The notes beneath the pieces were generated by a model. The model worked only from the letters and a program-made list of their open reading frames with translations. It searched no databases and was not told where the DNA came from. Both the position numbers and the translations under genes were made by a program. A stretch of DNA of 64,000 bases from CAYMPH01 sp964529415 (GTDB lineage Bacteria; Spirochaetota; UBA4802; UBA5550), in the NCBI GenBank assembly GCA_964529415.1, contig CAZGWD010000008.1, positions 62,001 through 126,000 of the forward strand, in the 5' to 3' direction. Below are positions 15,005 through 23,148 of this stretch, piece after piece. The stretch's first letter is position 1, and each line of letters starts with the position of its first letter.

Positions 15005-16759
15005 ATGATGTACGGCTGGAAAAATAAAATAGCTTCAATTGATCTGACTGAAAAGACAATAACTTATATTCAGCCTGATGTTGAACTGTTCAAAAAATAT
15101 ATTGGAGGCAAGGGGCTTGCAGGTTATTATCTGTCTAAAAAAATAACCCTTCCGTTTGATTCGCCTGATATGCCTCTCATTTTCATGACAGGCCCCCTTG
15201 TAGACACTCCGACTCCTGTTTCAGGACGGATGACTATTATGTCCCGCTCTCCTCAAACCGGAACTGTAGGTGACACCTCTGTCGGCGGAAAGCTTGGTTT
15301 TCAGATTAAACGCTCGGGACTTGACGGCATAATCATAACCGGAGCGAGTGACAAACTCTGCGGAATAGAAATAAATGACTCGGAAATTAAATTCACTGAT
15401 GCAGCTGAAATGCCGGGAAAAAAAATTTCTGAAATTTTAAAAATGATTCCTTCCGGAGGATCATTTGCTGCAACAGGACCTGCTGCTGAGAATGGTGTTT
15501 TATTCGCGAATATAGCAATAGACAGCCATTTTCTATCAGGAAGAAACGGACTCGGTCTTGTAATGGCATCAAAGAAACTGAAATATATTCATGTTAAAGG
15601 AAGCGGCAAAACAGATATTTTTAATCTTGATGAGGTGCTTAAGGCCAAGGAGGAAATTTTCCGCCTTGCTGCTGCTTCTCCGATTTTAAAAGGCGAGCTT
15701 GGAATATCAGAATTCGGAACAGGCGCACTCTACGATTTAATGCATTCAAGAAGAATGATGCCTACTGATAATTTCAGAAAAACTCATTTTGATGGCGCTC
15801 CTGCTTTAAACGCATTTGCGTATAAAGAGAAATATGATACTAAAAAATCCGGATGCTCCGGATGTCATATTATGTGCAAGAAAAAAGGCGTGAATGGCGA
15901 AGTGATTCCTGAATTTGAAACAATGTCTCACTTCACAGCCTTGCTTGGTAATAATGATATCGGGACTGTTGTCCAGGCGAATGATATATGCAATGAGTAC
16001 GGCATGGACACAATCACTGCTGCATCAACACTCGCGTGTTATTCTGAAATAGAGTGTGTGGAATTAACCCCTGAAAAAATATTATCTCTGCTTGAGGATA
16101 TTGCCCTGTCGCGCGGTAAAGGCGAGGAATTGAAACACGGGTCATACAGGTACGCATTTTTAAAGGGAAAAGAATCATCATCCATATCCGTGAAGGGACT
16201 TGAACTGCCTGCATACGATCCGCGAGGCGCGTACGGCATGGCTGTTGCTTACGCAACATCAACGCGCGGCGGATGCCATCTCCGCGCTTATCCCATATCG
16301 CATGAAATATTAAGGAAGCCTGTTGCGACTGACAGGTTTACTTTCAGCGGAAAAGCCCGCATAATAAAGCTTGCTGAAGATATTAATGCGGTAATTGATT
16401 CACTTACTGCGTGCAAATTTATTTTTTTTGCTGCAACTCTTGAGGAATATGCCAAGGCATACAGCGGAGTTACAGGAATTAAATCAAGTGCGCAGGACCT
16501 GCTGAAAGCAGGGGAAAGAATTTATTACAATGACAGAATTATGAATGCAGCAAACGGTTTTACTGAAAAAGATGATGATCTGCCTGAGAGATTTTTTTCT
16601 GAATCAGGAACCGGCGGAGAAGGCATAACAATACCTCCTTTAAACAGGGAAGATTTTATATCAGCGAGAAAATCCTATTATAAAATCAGAGGGCTTGATG
16701 ATAACGGCATGCCAACTAAAGAAAAATGTGAAGAGCTGGGACTTGAGTGGATATTTTAA
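15005..16759 (+). CDS. Aldehyde:ferredoxin oxidoreductase family protein (tungstopterin enzyme)
   Basis: The 584-residue protein covers a full AOR subunit. The N-terminal pterin-binding domain has the YIGGKGLAGYYL stretch typical of the family. The [4Fe-4S] ligands are Cys284, Cys287 and Cys291 (CSGCHIMC) with the fourth at Cys470 (LTACKF). Such enzymes oxidise aldehydes to acids, or run in reverse, passing electrons to ferredoxin. The ribosome binding site is weak; two adjacent ATGs compete for the start. The 3' end overlaps a class II aldolase gene by 13 bp. Cofactor metal and substrate cannot be read from sequence. Confidence 0.93.
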   Translation: MMYGWKNKIASIDLTEKTITYIQPDVELFKKYIGGKGLAGYYLSKKITLPFDSPDMPLIFMTGPLVDTPTPVSGRMTIMSRSPQTGTVGDTSVGGKLGFQIKRSGLDGIIITGASDKLCGIEINDSEIKFTDAAEMPGKKISEILKMIPSGGSFAATGPAAENGVLFANIAIDSHFLSGRNGLGLVMASKKLKYIHVKGSGKTDIFNLDEVLKAKEEIFRLAAASPILKGELGISEFGTGALYDLMHSRRMMPTDNFRKTHFDGAPALNAFAYKEKYDTKKSGCSGCHIMCKKKGVNGEVIPEFETMSHFTALLGNNDIGTVVQANDICNEYGMDTITAASTLACYSEIECVELTPEKILSLLEDIALSRGKGEELKHGSYRYAFLKGKESSSISVKGLELPAYDPRGAYGMAVAYATSTRGGCHLRAYPISHEILRKPVATDRFTFSGKARIIKLAEDINAVIDSLTACKFIFFAATLEEYAKAYSGVTGIKSSAQDLLKAGERIYYNDRIMNAANGFTEKDDDLPERFFSESGTGGEGITIPPLNREDFISARKSYYKIRGLDDNGMPTKEKCEELGLEWIF

Positions 16760-17934
16760 TTAAAAAATACGCTGATAAATTATACAGACAGGGACTATGC
16801 GAAAAGGATGCTCCTGTTCTGGGCGGGCTTGATTCAGATGTTGTCTGGTCAAGGAAAGGTGCAGAAAAGAGTATTCTTGCTGAAATAATAAACGGACTTA
16901 ATATCAACAGCATACTTTATTCTGTTCCATCGGAACCGTATCTATCTATCATAAATTATCTTGCCGAGGAAAGCATGAAATCCGACTGGCAGATAAAACC
17001 AGAAGATTCCGAAACAAGAACTTTCCTTCACGATATTCCTGTTGTTGAAAGGTTTGAGTCAGATTTAATAATTGAAACTTTAAAAAATAAAAAATCTGCA
17101 GTAATCAGAAACGGCGGAATTGTTACTTACGGCATTGTAAGTCCTGAACAGGCTTTTATCGTTTACAGCTCAGTTTGTTTTTCCTGTTACGTGAAATTTT
17201 TTACAGACCTGTATTATGATTATAAAAATAAAAAAAACATCAGCCCTCACAGAAAGGAAATTGCAGAAGCAGCATTGAATCATTACGGGAAATTTGTAAG
17301 CGGCATAGATAGAAACCCGGACTTAATGAAAGGTGTTTTTAATTCAGCTGATGATATTTATAAAGCGATTGCCCAGGCAGGAAGGCTCACAGTTAATTCA
17401 AGAATGGTGGATTCCTTCTTTGGAAATATCTCATATAAAAAAGACGGTGTAATCTATATCAGCCAGACAGGAAGCTCGCTTGATGAGCTGGAAGGCATGA
17501 TCGACGCATGCCCTGATGACAACAGCAGCACGAACGCAGTAACCGCATCAAGTGAATTTTCAGCACATAAAAGCGTGTATCAGTCAACATCTTTTAAAAC
17601 GATTCTTCACGGGCATCCTAAATTCACAGTAATCTTGTCAATGCTGTGCGATGATGATTGCGCAGACAGGGGCGTGTGCTTTAAATCCTGTTCAAAGAAA
17701 AGATTTGTGAATGATATACCGGTTGTCCCTGGTGAAGTGGGAACAGGCCCTACAGGAATATCCAGGACTCTTCCTCCGGTATTGAAAGGGCGCGGTGCCA
17801 TTGTCTGGGGACACGGATTATTTACAACAGGCGAACGGGATTTCAATGACGCTTACAGAAATCTGATTGATATTGAATTGTCGTGCTTTGAGAAATATAA
17901 GAAGCTTTTTAATTTTAGCATAAAATTAAAGTAG
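16747..17934 (+). CDS. Class II aldolase/adducin-family protein with extra N-terminal domain
   Basis: The 395-residue protein starts with GTG inside the AOR gene. Residues about 1-180 form an unassigned alpha/beta domain. Residues about 205-395 match the class II aldolase (FucA/AraD) fold: RMVDSFFGNISYKKDG, YISQTGSSLDEL, the metal-binding HGHP motif, and WGHGLFTTG near the end. These zinc enzymes split or epimerise sugar phosphates. A cysteine-rich insert (DDDCADRGVCFKSC) between the two histidine regions is unusual and could bind a metal. The overlap with AOR suggests the aldolase makes or consumes the aldehyde handled by AOR (inference). Confidence 0.85.
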   Translation: MDILIKKYADKLYRQGLCEKDAPVLGGLDSDVVWSRKGAEKSILAEIINGLNINSILYSVPSEPYLSIINYLAEESMKSDWQIKPEDSETRTFLHDIPVVERFESDLIIETLKNKKSAVIRNGGIVTYGIVSPEQAFIVYSSVCFSCYVKFFTDLYYDYKNKKNISPHRKEIAEAALNHYGKFVSGIDRNPDLMKGVFNSADDIYKAIAQAGRLTVNSRMVDSFFGNISYKKDGVIYISQTGSSLDELEGMIDACPDDNSSTNAVTASSEFSAHKSVYQSTSFKTILHGHPKFTVILSMLCDDDCADRGVCFKSCSKKRFVNDIPVVPGEVGTGPTGISRTLPPVLKGRGAIVWGHGLFTTGERDFNDAYRNLIDIELSCFEKYKKLFNFSIKLK

Positions 17935-17938
17935 TTAT

Positions 17939-17996
17939 GACTTTTTTATACTATACTTTAAAATAGTCTTGACTTTTTTATACTACGCTTTAATTT
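17939..17996 (+). repeat. Tandem 26-bp direct repeats upstream of the DUF4143 ATPase
   Basis: GACTTTTTTATACTA is followed by TACTTTAAAAT in the first unit (17939-17964) and CGCTTTAATTT in the second (17971-17996), with a period of 32 bases. The second unit ends 6 bases before the ATPase start. Helically phased repeats like this suggest an operator. No convincing separate -35/-10 pair is seen. Confidence 0.6.
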
Positions 17997-18002
17997 GGTC
18001 GG

Positions 18003-19127
18003 ATGAATCGTTACCTAAAAAATCATGTTCAGGATGATATTAAGAAGAAGATTGTTATTCTTTCAGGTCCAAGGCAATCAGGGAAAACTACATTCTGTAA
18101 ACAATTATCGGATAATTATATTTATCTGAACCATGACTCAGGTTCAGACAGAAAAGTTATATCAGAGAGTTCATGGAAAAAAAATGCAGAATTAATTATT
18201 TTTGATGAAATTCATAAAATGAAAAAATGGAAATCCTGGATTAAAGGAGTTTATGATACAGAAGGAATCCATCCAGGTTTAATTCTTACAGGATCAGCAA
18301 GACTTGAAACTTTTAAAAAAGGCGGTGATTCACTTGCCGGACGTTTTTTTTCATACAGACTTCATCCTCTGACTGTAAAAGAAATATGCTTTGAGCTGAA
18401 AGAAAATCCACGTGATGCTCTTGAAAAAATTCTTTTACTCGGTGGTTTCCCTGAACCTTATTTATCAGGAAGCGAAAATGAGGCACGCAGGTGGCGACGA
18501 TCTCATGTTGATGTAATTATTAGGGAGGATCTCCTTGATCTTGAATATATTCGTAATATCAAATCCATTGAAATTTTAGTTGAGTTGTTAAGTAAATGTG
18601 TCGGTTCTGCGGTTTCCTTTTCGTCATTAGCCGGTGATCTGCAGGTAACTGTTCCTACTGTAAGGCATTGGCTTCAGATACTTGAAAATCTATATGTAAT
18701 ATTTCCTGTGCGCCCGTTTGTTAGAAACATCGCAAGAAGTATATTGAAAGAGACTAAATATTATTTTTTCGATACAGGTTATGTCAAAGGCGGAACAGGC
18801 GAAAAATTAGAAAACAGCGTTGCATGTTCGCTTCTTAAAGAACTTCATTTTATAGAAGATACAACCGGATTTCATTGTTCTCTTAATTATATCAGAGATA
18901 AGGAAAAGCGTGAAGTTGATTTTGCAGCTGTTATTGATGATAAACCTGTACTTCTATGCGAGGTTAAAACCGGAGGGGATGATTTCTCTAAACATCTTTT
19001 TTATTTTAATGAAAGAATAGCTCCTGTTAAAACAGTTCAGATCGTATTAAACTGCAACCGCGAAAAGGAAAAAAATGGAGTAAAATTAATGGATGCTGCC
19101 GGGTTTTTATCAGAAATTAAACTTTAA
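18003..19127 (+). CDS. AAA ATPase with DUF4143 C-terminal domain
   Basis: The 374-residue protein has Walker A GPRQSGKTT (about residue 22), Walker B LIIFDEIHK and a sensor-like LTGSARLE. A winged-helix segment and the DUF4143 region follow. The end carries a PD-(D/E)xK-like nuclease signature, EVDFAAVIDDKP then LCEVKTGG. This family is common, often near mobile or accessory genes, and has no settled function; ideas include DNA processing and defence. It stands alone with tandem repeats in its leader and faces the yraN operon convergently. All catalytic motifs look intact. Confidence 0.9.
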   Translation: MNRYLKNHVQDDIKKKIVILSGPRQSGKTTFCKQLSDNYIYLNHDSGSDRKVISESSWKKNAELIIFDEIHKMKKWKSWIKGVYDTEGIHPGLILTGSARLETFKKGGDSLAGRFFSYRLHPLTVKEICFELKENPRDALEKILLLGGFPEPYLSGSENEARRWRRSHVDVIIREDLLDLEYIRNIKSIEILVELLSKCVGSAVSFSSLAGDLQVTVPTVRHWLQILENLYVIFPVRPFVRNIARSILKETKYYFFDTGYVKGGTGEKLENSVACSLLKELHFIEDTTGFHCSLNYIRDKEKREVDFAAVIDDKPVLLCEVKTGGDDFSKHLFYFNERIAPVKTVQIVLNCNREKEKNGVKLMDAAGFLSEIKL

Positions 19128-19148
19128 TAAAAACCAGATTTCAAAATA

Positions 19149-19535
19149 CTACCTGATTATATCCTGAACCCATTCAATTTTTTCATTTTCAATTGAAACA
19201 AGATCAAACCTGCATGTGATTTCTTTTATGTTAAATCCGGGATTCTCATTGAGGAACTGGTTTGCTATAAATCTTAAAGTGCGCTGTTTATTTTTGCTTA
19301 TTGAGTAAAGAGCTCCGCCAAAAGCTTTTGTTTTCCTTGATTTGACTTCAGCAAATACGAGAAGATTTTCTTTTTTTGCGATTATATCTATTTCGCCTGA
19401 CTTGTGAAATCTGTAATTTTTTATAACAATTTCAAAACCCTCATTGATTAGATAGAGCACGGCTTTCTGCTCTCCGGAATCCCCAAAGCTTTTTTTTGTC
19501 TGATATTCAGGCATATTTAAATCAGAGTACGTCAA
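19149..19535 (-). CDS. yraN: YraN/UPF0102 family protein
   Basis: The 128-residue protein has the conserved order GDSGEQKAVLYLINEGF, NYRFHKSGEIDIIAKK and LVFAEVKSRK. This corresponds to the restriction-endonuclease-like fold with acidic residues in GEIDII and EVK. The function is unproven but is linked to DNA processing. It often follows rnhB, as here, where it ends the rnhB operon. Its start overlaps the HD-GYP gene end by 14 bp. The N-terminus before GDSGEQ could be a few residues shorter (MPEYQTKKSFG). Confidence 0.92.
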   Translation of the reverse strand: MTYSDLNMPEYQTKKSFGDSGEQKAVLYLINEGFEIVIKNYRFHKSGEIDIIAKKENLLVFAEVKSRKTKAFGGALYSISKNKQRTLRFIANQFLNENPGFNIKEITCRFDLVSIENEKIEWVQDIIR

Positions 19536-20715
19536 AAATATTGATGCCGGCCTGGGCTTCGTCGAGAGCTTTAACTATGTAGATGGTGGTATCAAGCAGC
19601 AGGTTTACTATAACAGGGAGATCGTTTTTCTTTCCGTTCTTGTCAAATATAATTTTAAGTATGGGCCTTAAAGGTTTTTCCGGAATTGAACCGATTACAA
19701 TTCCAATGCTTGTATCGTTAAGTTCAACTATTGAGCCGATCGGGTATACTGACATCATTGATAGAAATACTCTGAGAATTACCGGGTCGAATTTATTTAC
19801 GCCGCTTGAAAGCAGGTTCCTCATTGCATGGTAAAAATATACCTTTTTTCTGTAGCTTCTGTTTGAAATCTGCGCTTCATATGAATCCGCAATAGATGAA
19901 ATTCTTGCGAATTCATCTATATCATGGCCTTTAAGGCCTCTTGGATATCCTTTGCCGTCGAACTGTTCATGATGCTGCAGGCACACATTTGCAATGTGCT
20001 CCCTGACTCCGCCTAAATCGATAAGTGATTTGTAGCCGAGAAGCGGATGTGTTTTTATCTGGTTATATTCCTGTTCGGAAATTTTTGACTGTTTGTGTAT
20101 TATATATACAGGAACTTTTAACATGCCTGCATCTATCAGAATTGTTCCAAGTCCCAGGTTTTTAAGCTTTTCCTTGGAATATTTCAGAGCCATGCCTATT
20201 ATCAGGGAATATAAAGTCACATTAACAGAATGAGTTACAAGATAATCTTTGCCTTCGTCAAGCCCGTACAGGAAAAGAAATACATTATAATTTTCATTTA
20301 ATATGTCTATTATATCGTTTATAGATTTTTCAACTTCTGTTGTTTCAAATTTTTTATTTTTCTTTACTGCATCATATATATCAGATATTGCTTTGCATGA
20401 CTGATTATGTATCTCAATAAGTTTTCTTCTTTTTTTAATAAGATCATTGTAATCGCCGACGATTTTTTTTTCACTTTCAATTACGTTTTTATTGGCTGAA
20501 GCTGCAGCTGCAGCAGCAAGAGTTTCATCAATACGGATAAGATCCCCTGCTGTTTCTACTTCAGTTACTCCCCATATCAGCAGCTTTTTTAAATCTGATT
20601 CTTTTATAGGCAGATTTGCGCCAACTAAAATGGTATTGCTGTCTGTATATACAGATTTGCTGTAAACCATGCCGGGTTTAAGATCAGCGGCTAATATTTT
20701 TTTCATTTTAGACAT
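19522..20715 (-). CDS. Degenerate HD-GYP domain protein
   Basis: The 397-residue protein has an N-terminal small beta domain of the kind found in HD-GYP proteins (LAADLKPGMVYSKSVY). A helical linker with an Ala-rich stretch follows, then an HD-GYP domain from about residue 155. THSVNVTLYS and HHEQFDGKGYPRGLKG (about 246-260) are normal, but the central HD motif reads LIDAGMLKVP instead of HDxGK, so His194 is replaced by Ile and the following Lys by Met. Metal binding and c-di-GMP hydrolysis are therefore probably lost. It may bind the nucleotide as a receptor. It sits between flagellar-export-like genes and yraN, with the FlhB-tail gene directly before it. Confidence 0.88.
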   Translation of the reverse strand: MSKMKKILAADLKPGMVYSKSVYTDSNTILVGANLPIKESDLKKLLIWGVTEVETAGDLIRIDETLAAAAAASANKNVIESEKKIVGDYNDLIKKRRKLIEIHNQSCKAISDIYDAVKKNKKFETTEVEKSINDIIDILNENYNVFLFLYGLDEGKDYLVTHSVNVTLYSLIIGMALKYSKEKLKNLGLGTILIDAGMLKVPVYIIHKQSKISEQEYNQIKTHPLLGYKSLIDLGGVREHIANVCLQHHEQFDGKGYPRGLKGHDIDEFARISSIADSYEAQISNRSYRKKVYFYHAMRNLLSSGVNKFDPVILRVFLSMMSVYPIGSIVELNDTSIGIVIGSIPEKPLRPILKIIFDKNGKKNDLPVIVNLLLDTTIYIVKALDEAQAGINIFDVL

Positions 20716-20991
20716 TTATTGCATAAAATCCGAAGCGAGTTTATCTCTGAATCTGCTGTTTACTTTGTAACAGTAAGCAAGAATTTCAGCTACAGCTATA
20801 AATAAATTTTCAGGAATTTCTGTACCTGTTTCAAGTTTTGATAATATTTCAGCCATGTCCCTGTCTTTATAAATTGTGATATTATTCATTTTTGCAATAT
20901 CGAGCAGTTTTTCCGCTAGATAACCGCGTGCACTTGCTATTATTGTTGGCAGATTATCTGAATATTCAAGTGCAACTGCTATTTTTTCCAT
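20716..20991 (-). CDS. FlhB C-terminal-domain-like protein (FhlB-type)
   Basis: The 91-residue protein resembles the cytoplasmic tail of FlhB/YscU (about residues 270-353 of FlhB): VALEYSDNLPTIIASARGYLAEKLLDIAK, and later EIPENLFIAVAEILAYCYKVN. The NPTH autocleavage motif is absent because the protein begins just after it. In other bacteria such free FlhB tails can partly replace the cleaved domain that switches flagellar export from hook to filament proteins. The preceding gene is FliK-like, the natural partner in hook-length control. The start is immediately next to the HD-GYP gene end, with no gap. Confidence 0.85.
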   Translation of the reverse strand: MEKIAVALEYSDNLPTIIASARGYLAEKLLDIAKMNNITIYKDRDMAEILSKLETGTEIPENLFIAVAEILAYCYKVNSRFRDKLASDFMQ

Positions 20992-20993
20992 AT

Positions 20994-22046
20994 TTATATT
21001 TTTATATCCAGTACCCGATTTAATTGATGGATTCTATTTATCTCGTTTAAATTATCAAGTACATTTTTATTGTTTGCAGTATTTATACTGCTTTTAATGT
21101 CTTTTCGCGCTAAAGATTTTTTTAAAATATTTAAATCCTCATTAATAATATTTTCGGCATCATTGGATTCTGTTATAATGGATATATAAAGCATCTTCCG
21201 TGAATCCTGGATAATTACCGTAATTTTACCTAAAACAGAAAATTCTGCATTTAGAATAAAGCTGCTGCTGTTTAATATATATTCATATTCCATAAGATTG
21301 TCATTATCATCTATAAAAATTGAATATGAATGCTTATTGTTTTGATCAGAACTTTTTATTAAAAGATCCATTATTTCCTTGATAATGTCATCCGGATTTT
21401 CAAAATTGCTTGTTATTTGCGATATTATAGAGTCTATTTCCAGCCTGATATTTTCTTTTACTTCCTGTTTTACAGGCTTGCTGTCTGTTTTGTTATTTAT
21501 CCGGCCCAAAACTGATAAGATTAGTTTTAGTGAATTTGTTCCTGACATAACCGTAAATAAAGTCTGTACATTTTCCCTGCTTATTCCTTTATTTAACAGT
21601 TTTTCAGCTAAATTTTTCATTCTGATTTTTTTTAATAAATCCGGAGTCCCGATCAGCTGCGCGTTTAATTCAAAAAGAGAATTGATATTTTTCGAAAGTA
21701 TTCTGCTTATATCGAAAAGTTTGGCGTCAATCTCGCTTGGAGATAAGATTGTAAATGGTCTGATTGCGTTTTTAAGGGTTTCCTGATTCAGCGTTTCTAC
21801 TATTTTAAATGTGGTTCTGCCGTTTTCAGCAATTTCAGCTTTTAAATTCAGAATGTTTTCCCGCGGCAGGCCCTGTGTGAATTCAGCTGATAACCGCTTG
21901 CCTGAGATTTCTAAAATGCCTGAGAATTTTCCTGATCTTTCAATTATTTTCGCGCTGTAAATTTTTCCGTCTTCTATGTCTGCAGGAAATTTCCGGTTTT
22001 CGTGCTTTGACTGAATATTTATAATATTTTTTTCAGGAATTTTCAT
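20994..22046 (-). CDS. FliK-like protein (flagellar hook-length control type)
   Basis: The 350-residue protein has a variable N-terminal domain (about 1-230, rich in Lys, Ile, Asn). A C-terminal domain (about 245-340) resembles the FliK hook-length domain: strands around NAEFSVLGKITVIIQ and KMLYISIIT, then a helix INEDLNILKKSLAR. In FliK this part contacts the FlhB tail; here an FlhB-tail protein is encoded 2 bp downstream, which supports the reading. The N-terminus lacks the Pro/Gln-rich ruler of enterobacterial FliK. It could instead control another type III-like export, but that is less likely. Confidence 0.65.
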   Translation of the reverse strand: MKIPEKNIINIQSKHENRKFPADIEDGKIYSAKIIERSGKFSGILEISGKRLSAEFTQGLPRENILNLKAEIAENGRTTFKIVETLNQETLKNAIRPFTILSPSEIDAKLFDISRILSKNINSLFELNAQLIGTPDLLKKIRMKNLAEKLLNKGISRENVQTLFTVMSGTNSLKLILSVLGRINNKTDSKPVKQEVKENIRLEIDSIISQITSNFENPDDIIKEIMDLLIKSSDQNNKHSYSIFIDDNDNLMEYEYILNSSSFILNAEFSVLGKITVIIQDSRKMLYISIITESNDAENIINEDLNILKKSLARKDIKSSINTANNKNVLDNLNEINRIHQLNRVLDIKI

Positions 22047-22047
22047 T

Positions 22048-22704
22048 TTAAATAACTTCTGTAATTAAAGATTTTACAGGCTCATAGCTTTTTCTGTGAA
22101 TTGCAGAACAGCCGTGTTTCATTATTGCATCTATGTGTTCTGCAGTTCCATATCCCTTGTTTTTTTTTAAATTATAAGCCGGGTAAATTTCATCCATTTT
22201 TTCAAGAAGCAGGTCTCTTTGTACTTTTGCTGCAATGGAAGCTGAAGCTATAGAAATTGATTTACCGTCACCTTTGATGCAGGTAAGCATTTTAATTCCA
22301 ACATTAAAAGCGGTTCTGCCGTCCATGATTATTATATCCGGCTTGACTGGTGAATCTTCAATCAGTTTTTTTACAGCAAGTTCTGTTGCCCTGTTTACAT
22401 TAATACTGTCAATAATTTTGTGATTGATGAACTTTACTGAAACGCAAAAAGAATGCTGTTCAATAATTTTATAAGCAGCTTCTCTCCCTGCCGGTGATAA
22501 TTTTTTTGAATCATTAATTAGCTGAGTAAGGTCATCCGGAGGATCTGAAATTATTTCAGGACTATAGATTGTCATTCCAACTGAAAGCGGTCCAACGAGA
22601 GAACCTCTTCCTGCCTCGTCGATTCCTGCAATAATTTTAAAGCCGTCTTTGATTAAACCAAGCTCAATGCTGAAATCAGGCTTGATTTTTTCCTGTTTAT
22701 TCAT
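22048..22704 (-). CDS. rnhB: Ribonuclease HII
   Basis: The 218-residue protein has the DEAGRGSLVGP motif (catalytic Asp and Glu), IIMDGRT with the third acidic residue, and SISIASASIAAKVQRD with the basic patch; KKNKGYGTAEHI is also typical. It removes RNA from RNA-DNA hybrids and single ribonucleotides misplaced in DNA. It is the first gene of the operon rnhB / FliK-like / FlhB-tail / HD-GYP / yraN, with 1-2 bp spacing. The ATG at 22704 gives a slightly long N-terminus before IAGIDEAG. Confidence 0.95.
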   Translation of the reverse strand: MNKQEKIKPDFSIELGLIKDGFKIIAGIDEAGRGSLVGPLSVGMTIYSPEIISDPPDDLTQLINDSKKLSPAGREAAYKIIEQHSFCVSVKFINHKIIDSINVNRATELAVKKLIEDSPVKPDIIIMDGRTAFNVGIKMLTCIKGDGKSISIASASIAAKVQRDLLLEKMDEIYPAYNLKKNKGYGTAEHIDAIMKHGCSAIHRKSYEPVKSLITEVI

Positions 22705-23148
22705 TTTTTTTTAATATGAAATTATTATATCCATGTCAAGCTTATATTGCTGTTATGATTATTAGGAATTAGCGCTTTCAATATTTGTGGAAAATGATCC
22801 CGGATTTTATGCTAGATAATATCTATCTGATCAGATTTTAAACATATTTTTTCAGGCTCTCAACGTTGTTGACAAATCTTTTAAATCCTAATATAGTTGA
22901 TAATATTAAAATTCCTCTATAGTTCCAATGCCATTAAGTTAAGGGAATTTCATTATTTGATTTTATTTTTTTTGTGTAAGAAAAAGGAATATGGAGATAT
23001 CTGGATAATATAATGTATTTTTTATTAATTTCTCCCCGATCTCTTTATATCCCCATATCTCCACAAATTACACATTTGTTAAATTAATGCCATTGCTCTT
23101 TAGTTCTGCACATTGGATAAGGGGAAAAATTTTTTACTGGAGTTCAAA
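22705..23148. other. Intergenic region between divergent rnhB and AOR-SCP2 operons
   Basis: This 444-bp gap holds no convincing ORF. Most of its right half is the palindromic element at 22917-23103. The left part is AT-rich and should contain the divergent promoters. No -35/-10 pair stands out clearly enough to name. Confidence 0.7.
22917..23103. repeat. 187-bp imperfect palindromic (MITE-like) element
   Basis: The two ends are inverted versions of each other. CTATAGTTCCAATGCCATTA at the left compares with CTAAAGAGCAATGGCATTA read from the right on the other strand. Further in, TGTGTAAG and TGGAGATAT on the left pair with TTACACA and ATATCTCCA on the right. The element ends 46 bp before the start of the AOR-SCP2 gene, so transcripts of that gene may begin with a long hairpin. 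It differs from the 11172/13792 family. Confidence 0.65.

Noticed and set aside
21379..21786. 135-codon plus-strand frame
   Set aside because: Antisense to the FliK-like gene; its Phe/Ser/Ile-rich composition reflects the AT-rich opposite strand.
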